A stretch of 18,384 nt of DNA from positions 1 to 18,384 of the forward strand of contig CAIVND010000120.1 in the NCBI GenBank assembly GCA_903907185.1, given 5' to 3'. Source of the stretch: an uncultured Acidimicrobiaceae bacterium (GTDB lineage Bacteria > Actinomycetota > Acidimicrobiia > Acidimicrobiales > Bog-793). Below, piece after piece: positions 14,655 through 18,384 of this stretch. Position numbers and translations under genes: made by a program. The notes under the pieces were generated by a model. That model did not search any database. It was not told the origin of the DNA and was given only the letters and a program-made list of their open reading frames with translations. Each line of letters opens with the position of its first letter. The first letter of the stretch is position 1.

Positions 14655-15676
14655 CAGTACGGGAGACCTTACCCATCGATGTGAGGATCACCGACTCATC
14701 GCTTCGTGACGGTAGCCATGCCAAGTCGCATCAGTTCACCGTCGACGAGGTCAGCACCGTTGTCGAATCGCTCGATGCGGTAGGGGTTCCGGTGATCGAG
14801 GTAAGCCATGGCGACGGCCTTGGTGGCTCGTCGTTCACCTATGGCTTTTCTGGCACCAATGAGCGCGAGCTCATCGCCGCCGCAGTGAGTGCAGCGAGAA
14901 AGGCAAAGATTGCCTGCCTGTTGTTGCCGGGTGTGGGAACGATGGACGACATGCGCGCTGCCGCCGATCTTGGCGCCTCAGTGATGCGCGTGGCCACCCA
15001 CTGCACCGAGGCAGATATCGCGTCGCAGCACTTTAGTGTTGCGCGAGAGCTTGGTCTTGAGACCGTTGGATTTTTGATGATGTCACATTCGATCGGTGGG
15101 GAGGAGTTAGCGAAGCAGGCGCGCATCATGGTTGATGCTGGCGCGGAGTGCGTCTATGTAACGGACTCCGCTGGCGCTCTCATCCTTGACGGGGTCACCG
15201 AACGGATCAGCGCCTTGGTCGCTGAGGTCGGTGCACAGGCTCAGGTTGGATTCCATGGTCATCAAAACCTCTCACTTGGTGTTGCAAATACGGTCTTCGC
15301 GATCAGAGCTGGTGCAAAGCAGGTCGATGGCTGTACTCGTGCTTTCGGCGCAGGGGCAGGAAATACACCGACGGAGGCACTCGTTGCGGTATTGGACCGT
15401 CTCGGCATCCGCACCGGTGTGGATGTCTTTGGGATTATGGACGCAGCTGAAGAGGTGGTCCGTCCAATCATGGAGGGCGAGTCCGCATTGGATCGGCTCT
15501 CGCTCATGATGGGTTATGCAGGTGTCTATTCAAGCTTTCTTCGTCACGCCTACCGTGCTGCAGAGCGCTACGGAGTGTCAGGGGCAGAGATTCTTCGACT
15601 CTGTGGCGAACGGAAACTTGTTGGTGGACAAGAGGATCAGATCATCGATATCGCACTCGAGCTTCAAGGGAGCTAA
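14651..15676 (+). CDS. dmpG: 4-hydroxy-2-oxovalerate/hexanoate aldolase
   Basis: The 341-aa DRE-TIM aldolase splits 4-hydroxy-2-oxo acids into pyruvate and acetaldehyde or propanal, the last ring-derived carbon step of meta-cleavage pathways. Metal ligands Asp15 (ITDSSLRDGSH), His202 and His204 (GFHGHQNLSLG) are present, with catalytic Arg19 and His23. HGDGLGGSSFTYGF, CVYVTDSAGALILDG and GAGAGNTPTEAL match the family, and the C-terminal DmpG domain ends in KLVGGQEDQIIDIALEL. RDGSH in place of the RDGMH common in proteobacteria, and GFHGH, are shared with mycobacterial HsaF as I remember it, which suggests an actinobacterial type that may prefer the six-carbon substrate. The aldehyde is channelled to the preceding dehydrogenase. 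Confidence 0.95.
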   Translation: MTVRETLPIDVRITDSSLRDGSHAKSHQFTVDEVSTVVESLDAVGVPVIEVSHGDGLGGSSFTYGFSGTNERELIAAAVSAARKAKIACLLLPGVGTMDDMRAAADLGASVMRVATHCTEADIASQHFSVARELGLETVGFLMMSHSIGGEELAKQARIMVDAGAECVYVTDSAGALILDGVTERISALVAEVGAQAQVGFHGHQNLSLGVANTVFAIRAGAKQVDGCTRAFGAGAGNTPTEALVAVLDRLGIRTGVDVFGIMDAAEEVVRPIMEGESALDRLSLMMGYAGVYSSFLRHAYRAAERYGVSGAEILRLCGERKLVGGQEDQIIDIALELQGS

Positions 15677-15901
15677 CTACCGAGCGTTGGGTCTTTGCGA
15701 TCTTCATTGAGCTTGAAAAAGAGGAGATGCATGAAAGAGGAGGAGCAGAGCAGACCTGGGCAAAGATGACCGAAAGCTAGAAGATCGTCTACGCACATGT
15801 CTTTAAGGTGACCAGATCGAGCCCAGGTGCATTCTTCGCATGAGTGTGCTGATCCGCTGCAATGAGAAACGGTCACCCCGTGATTGAGTAGTGCCCCGAC
15901 C

Positions 15902-16633
15902 TCAGGACCGGGCGGTGTCTCGCTGATAGACGCGGCTTGCGATTCGAGCAAGCACAACGGTCCACACAGCGAGAACGATCCATGCCTCTGCTGGCGGCCA
16001 CCCGCCTCCGTCAATCGCGGATTTCGCCGCTTGAACAAGCCAGTAGGAGGGGAGACATTTTACGAGGCTGAAGAGGAAGCCTGACGTCACGATCGGACCA
16101 AATGACCCTCCAAGGAGTGCAAAGAGTGAGGTCATGCCACCAAGTGCAGGACCAAGTGAATCTACCGAGAGGAGATGGCCGAGCAGGATGCCGAGTACGG
16201 CAAATGGGATGAGACCGACAAGCAAGAGGCCAATCATGGTGACCCATTGAACAGCGGTAAGTCGAACGCCAACAGCTGAACCAGCAAGGCAGAGCGCGGC
16301 GATACTGAACAACGCCATCATGTAACCGCTCAAGACCTTCGCAGTGAAGTACGAGCGAGTCGTAAGAGGGGTGATCCGCATCTGTCGTGTCCAACCAACC
16401 GAGCGTTCCTGCGCGATTCGACCACCACTTGAGAGCACCGCCGTCATTGTTCCCCAACTGGCCATGCCTGTCATGTAGTAGAGAGGAAACGCAATCCCCC
16501 CGAGTTGCACGTGTCTATTCGGCCCCGCGATGGTGAAGAACAAGACAAGCGGAAACGCAAGAGAAAAGACAAGAAACCTACGGTTGCGAAGCGTGCGGAG
16601 CATCTCGTATCGAAGATACGTGGAGCCGTTCAT
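15902..16633 (-). CDS. ABC-2 type exporter permease
   Basis: The 243-aa membrane protein has about six hydrophobic segments: residues 20-36 (FLVFSLAFPLVLFFTIAG), then around 50-66, 104-122, 133-152, 163-187 and 218-232. The intervening QERSVGWTRQMRITPLTTRSYFTAK is the conserved cytosolic segment of ABC-2 permeases. It forms the pore of an efflux pump with the ATPase encoded just upstream, whose stop overlaps this start as ATGA. DrrB-like and NodJ-like exporters have this form; the substrate is unknown. The 225 bp between its stop and the aldolase stop hold no gene or strong terminator that I could see. Confidence 0.88.
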   Translation of the reverse strand: MNGSTYLRYEMLRTLRNRRFLVFSLAFPLVLFFTIAGPNRHVQLGGIAFPLYYMTGMASWGTMTAVLSSGGRIAQERSVGWTRQMRITPLTTRSYFTAKVLSGYMMALFSIAALCLAGSAVGVRLTAVQWVTMIGLLLVGLIPFAVLGILLGHLLSVDSLGPALGGMTSLFALLGGSFGPIVTSGFLFSLVKCLPSYWLVQAAKSAIDGGGWPPAEAWIVLAVWTVVLARIASRVYQRDTARS

Positions 16634-17658
16634 CGACTCTCGTCCATCGCATCCGAATCGACATCGTCTTCTGAAGTGAGTTTCAAGAATGCCTCTTCAA
16701 GGCCGGCACCACGAACGTCGATGTTGCGTGCTTCGGGAAAGCGATGGAGCAGATCTCGAAGCGCTCCATCAGATGATGCGGTATCGCTACAGACAAGGAC
16801 GATCTCCTCACCGTGCTGGCTGGCACTGACCACTCCAGGAATTGATTCGAGCGTTTCTCGGTGAACGCTCGGAATCGAGGCCCGGATCGTTCTTCCACCG
16901 ACCTTTGCTTTGATCTCACTTGGCGGACCGTCGGCGACGATCTGACCGCGCGCCATCAAGATAATTCGATCCGCGTAGGCGTCTGCCTCTTCGAGATAGT
17001 GGGTTGCAAAGATGACCGTCTTTCCACGAGCGGTGACTGCTTGCATTGCATTCCAAAAGTCACGACGACCCTCAACGTCAAGTGCCACGGTTGGCTCGTC
17101 GAGCACGAGAAGATCGGGATCCGCGATCAGTGCGATCGCAAAGCGCACTCGTTGAGTTTGACCTCCGGAGAGTTTTGTGGTCTTGCGGTCCGCTATATCA
17201 CCCGTACCCGTGAGATCAAGCACTTCTTCGAGATCGAGAGGATGGGGGTAGAGCGAACCAACCATCTTGATCAGCTCCCGGACACTCAGGTACTCGATCA
17301 GGGAACCGGTCTGAAGCATTCCACCGACCGCACCGGCCCTCACGGCGTCGCTTGGTGGCAATCCAAAGAGTGAGACGTTCCCCGAATCTGGTCGGACGAG
17401 TCCAAGCATCATGTCGATGGTGGTGGTCTTCCCCGCGCCATTTGGTCCGAGGAACGCGACGGTCTGGCCTGAGGCGATCGTGACGTCAACCCCTCGAACT
17501 GCCCTGACCTCGCCGTAGGATTTTCTGAGGTCGGTGAGGCGGATTACTCCGTTCGTTTTTTCATCGCTGTCCACGTTTTCCACCCTGTCACGGACCACGT
17601 CGTCGGGCAAGTGCACCTCGAAGGGCTGATCGGAGTAATGAGGATCGCCAGAGCCCAT
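16630..17658 (-). CDS. ABC exporter ATP-binding protein (DrrA-like)
   Basis: The nucleotide-binding domain is complete: IRLTDLRKSYGEVRAVRGV, Walker A GPNGAGKTT, Q-loop near GGMLQTGSL, signature LSGGQTQR, Walker B LLVLDEPTVAL and H-loop FATHYLEEAD. A C-terminal regulatory segment ending in RGAGLEEAFLKLT is typical of ABC-2 drug or natural-product exporters. It powers the permease encoded next, with which it overlaps by 4 bp. The start is uncertain. The frame is open to GTG 17727, which would leave 16 bp to the divergent amidohydrolase. ATG 17658 leaves 85 bp and keeps coding-like codons. GTG 17574 has the best ribosome site (AGGGTGG) and would give the usual length of about 314 aa. Confidence 0.9.
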   Translation of the reverse strand: MGSGDPHYSDQPFEVHLPDDVVRDRVENVDSDEKTNGVIRLTDLRKSYGEVRAVRGVDVTIASGQTVAFLGPNGAGKTTTIDMMLGLVRPDSGNVSLFGLPPSDAVRAGAVGGMLQTGSLIEYLSVRELIKMVGSLYPHPLDLEEVLDLTGTGDIADRKTTKLSGGQTQRVRFAIALIADPDLLVLDEPTVALDVEGRRDFWNAMQAVTARGKTVIFATHYLEEADAYADRIILMARGQIVADGPPSEIKAKVGGRTIRASIPSVHRETLESIPGVVSASQHGEEIVLVCSDTASSDGALRDLLHRFPEARNIDVRGAGLEEAFLKLTSEDDVDSDAMDESR

Positions 17659-17743
17659 CTCAACTAGCTGAGTTCCCTTGCCTGTAAGCGGCACGGTACG
17701 CTTCGCAACGAAGATTTCGATCACCACTGGAGGCCATCAGGCA

Positions 17744-18384
17744 ATGACCGCACTCGATAGTTCGTCTCGGTCTCGAGATATTCACCGTTCTCTTGGTCAC
17801 CCAGTGATCGATGCAGACGGCCACTGGCTTGAGTCCATCCCGATCTTTTTGGACTTTCTCCGTGACATCGGTGGTCCTACAAGCGTTGAGAAGTTCCTCG
17901 CCTATCGGCGCGAGCGTTGGGATAGCTGGTACTCCGATACACCAGAACAGCTCCTTTCGACAAGAAAGTTGCGGTCAAGTTGGTGGACCTTTCCTGCCGA
18001 CACACTCGATCGCGCAACCGAGATGTTGCCCGAGCTCCTCTATCAGCGGCTCGACGAATTTGGGCTCGACTACTCGATTGTGTACCCAACCTTGGGTCTT
18101 GGAATTCAGACCATCGCGGATCCCGAACTACGTGCGTCGGTAGTGCGAGCGCTCAACACGATGTCGGCGGAGATGTTTGCCCCGTACGCCGATCGTCTTA
18201 CGCCAGTTGCCACCATCTCTGCATTTTCGCCAGGCGAGGCGATCGAGGAGCTGCGCTTTTGCGTGAACGAACTGCATCTCAAAACAGCATGGCTCCACGG
18301 TGCGATCCGTCGACCGATTCCGGCGTTCGATCAGAACGGGGGTGGGGGAGTAAGCCCGAGCTTTATCGACAACCTCGTGCTCGA
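17744..18384 (+). CDS. Amidohydrolase-related (ACMSD-like) protein, 3' end cut by window edge
   Basis: The first 213 codons are visible. VIDADGHWLES (residues 21-31) is the metal-binding D-x-D-x-H form of the amidohydrolase_2 (PF04909) group. It is followed by a long insertion rich in Trp (ERWDSWYSDTPEQ, LRSSWWTFP), then LLYQRLDEFGLDYSIVYPT and PYADRLTPVATISAFSPGEAIEEL, the typical second and third barrel strands. Relatives are zinc-dependent decarboxylases of aromatic acids or hydrolases/hydratases of ring-cleavage products, so a role in the neighbouring ring-degradation pathway is plausible. The Trp-bearing form is frequent in large actinobacterial members. ATG 17744 has GGAGG 10 nt upstream. 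The rest of the gene, including later metal ligands, lies outside the window. Confidence 0.85.
   Translation, partial: MTALDSSSRSRDIHRSLGHPVIDADGHWLESIPIFLDFLRDIGGPTSVEKFLAYRRERWDSWYSDTPEQLLSTRKLRSSWWTFPADTLDRATEMLPELLYQRLDEFGLDYSIVYPTLGLGIQTIADPELRASVVRALNTMSAEMFAPYADRLTPVATISAFSPGEAIEELRFCVNELHLKTAWLHGAIRRPIPAFDQNGGGGVSPSFIDNLVL

Noticed and set aside
15677..15901. Short frames starting after AGGAG near 15723-15735, and TCACCCCGTGA as a terminator
   Set aside because: The frames are 12-17 codons, with the ribosome-like sequence touching the start codon. The hairpin has four base pairs and no T-run.

Overview
The window looks like bacterial chromosome of moderate GC content, probably from an actinomycete. 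The reasons are a luciferase-like oxidoreductase of the F420 type, an aldolase/aldehyde-dehydrogenase pair close in recalled sequence to the mycobacterial HsaF/HsaG enzymes, a DHA2-type exporter, and frequent GTG/TTG starts. An Acidimicrobiia-like lineage (Ferrimicrobium type) would fit the GC level, but that is inference. There is no sign of phage, insertion sequence, plasmid functions, CRISPR, tRNA or rRNA.

Layout. 1-891 (-): 5' part of an aldo/keto reductase running off the left edge. 892-1159: spacer with a phased set of GGTC(A/G)AC motifs and a palindrome. 1160-2063: two incomplete genes meeting tail to tail, a CHAD-domain gene (+) and an ECF sigma factor (-), which look fused by an old deletion near 1710. 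2064-2456: a long divergent spacer. 2457-3323 (+): luciferase-like oxidoreductase. 3386-8241 (-): FAD dehydrogenase, peroxiredoxin-like protein, 14-TM exporter and pirin, with a folded leader candidate in front of the peroxiredoxin. 8466-10188 (+): a small unknown gene and a phthalate-4,5-dioxygenase-type Rieske oxygenase. 10228-12775 (-): tcuA-tcuB, a flavin dehydrogenase and its membrane Fe-S partner. 12934-13719 (-): IclR-family regulator, divergent from 13767-15676 (+), an acylating aldehyde dehydrogenase and 4-hydroxy-2-oxoacid aldolase that overlap by 4 bp. 15902-17658 (-): two-gene ABC-2 exporter. 17744-18384 (+): 5' part of an amidohydrolase-family (ACMSD-like) enzyme.

From about 6.7 kb to the right edge the window reads as a catabolic cluster. 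It has a ring oxygenase, two flavin dehydrogenases (one with a quinone-linked partner), a decarboxylase or hydrolase of the amidohydrolase fold, and the last two steps of a meta-cleavage pathway, which yield pyruvate plus acetyl-CoA or propionyl-CoA. An IclR regulator sits in the middle and efflux systems on the flanks. The ring-cleavage dioxygenase, the oxygenase reductase/ferredoxin and the 2-hydroxypentadienoate hydratase are not in the window, so the substrate cannot be named. The most unusual observations are the tcuAB module inside an aromatic- or steroid-type cluster, the structured leader at 6532-6659, and the tail-to-tail gene fusion at about 1710.
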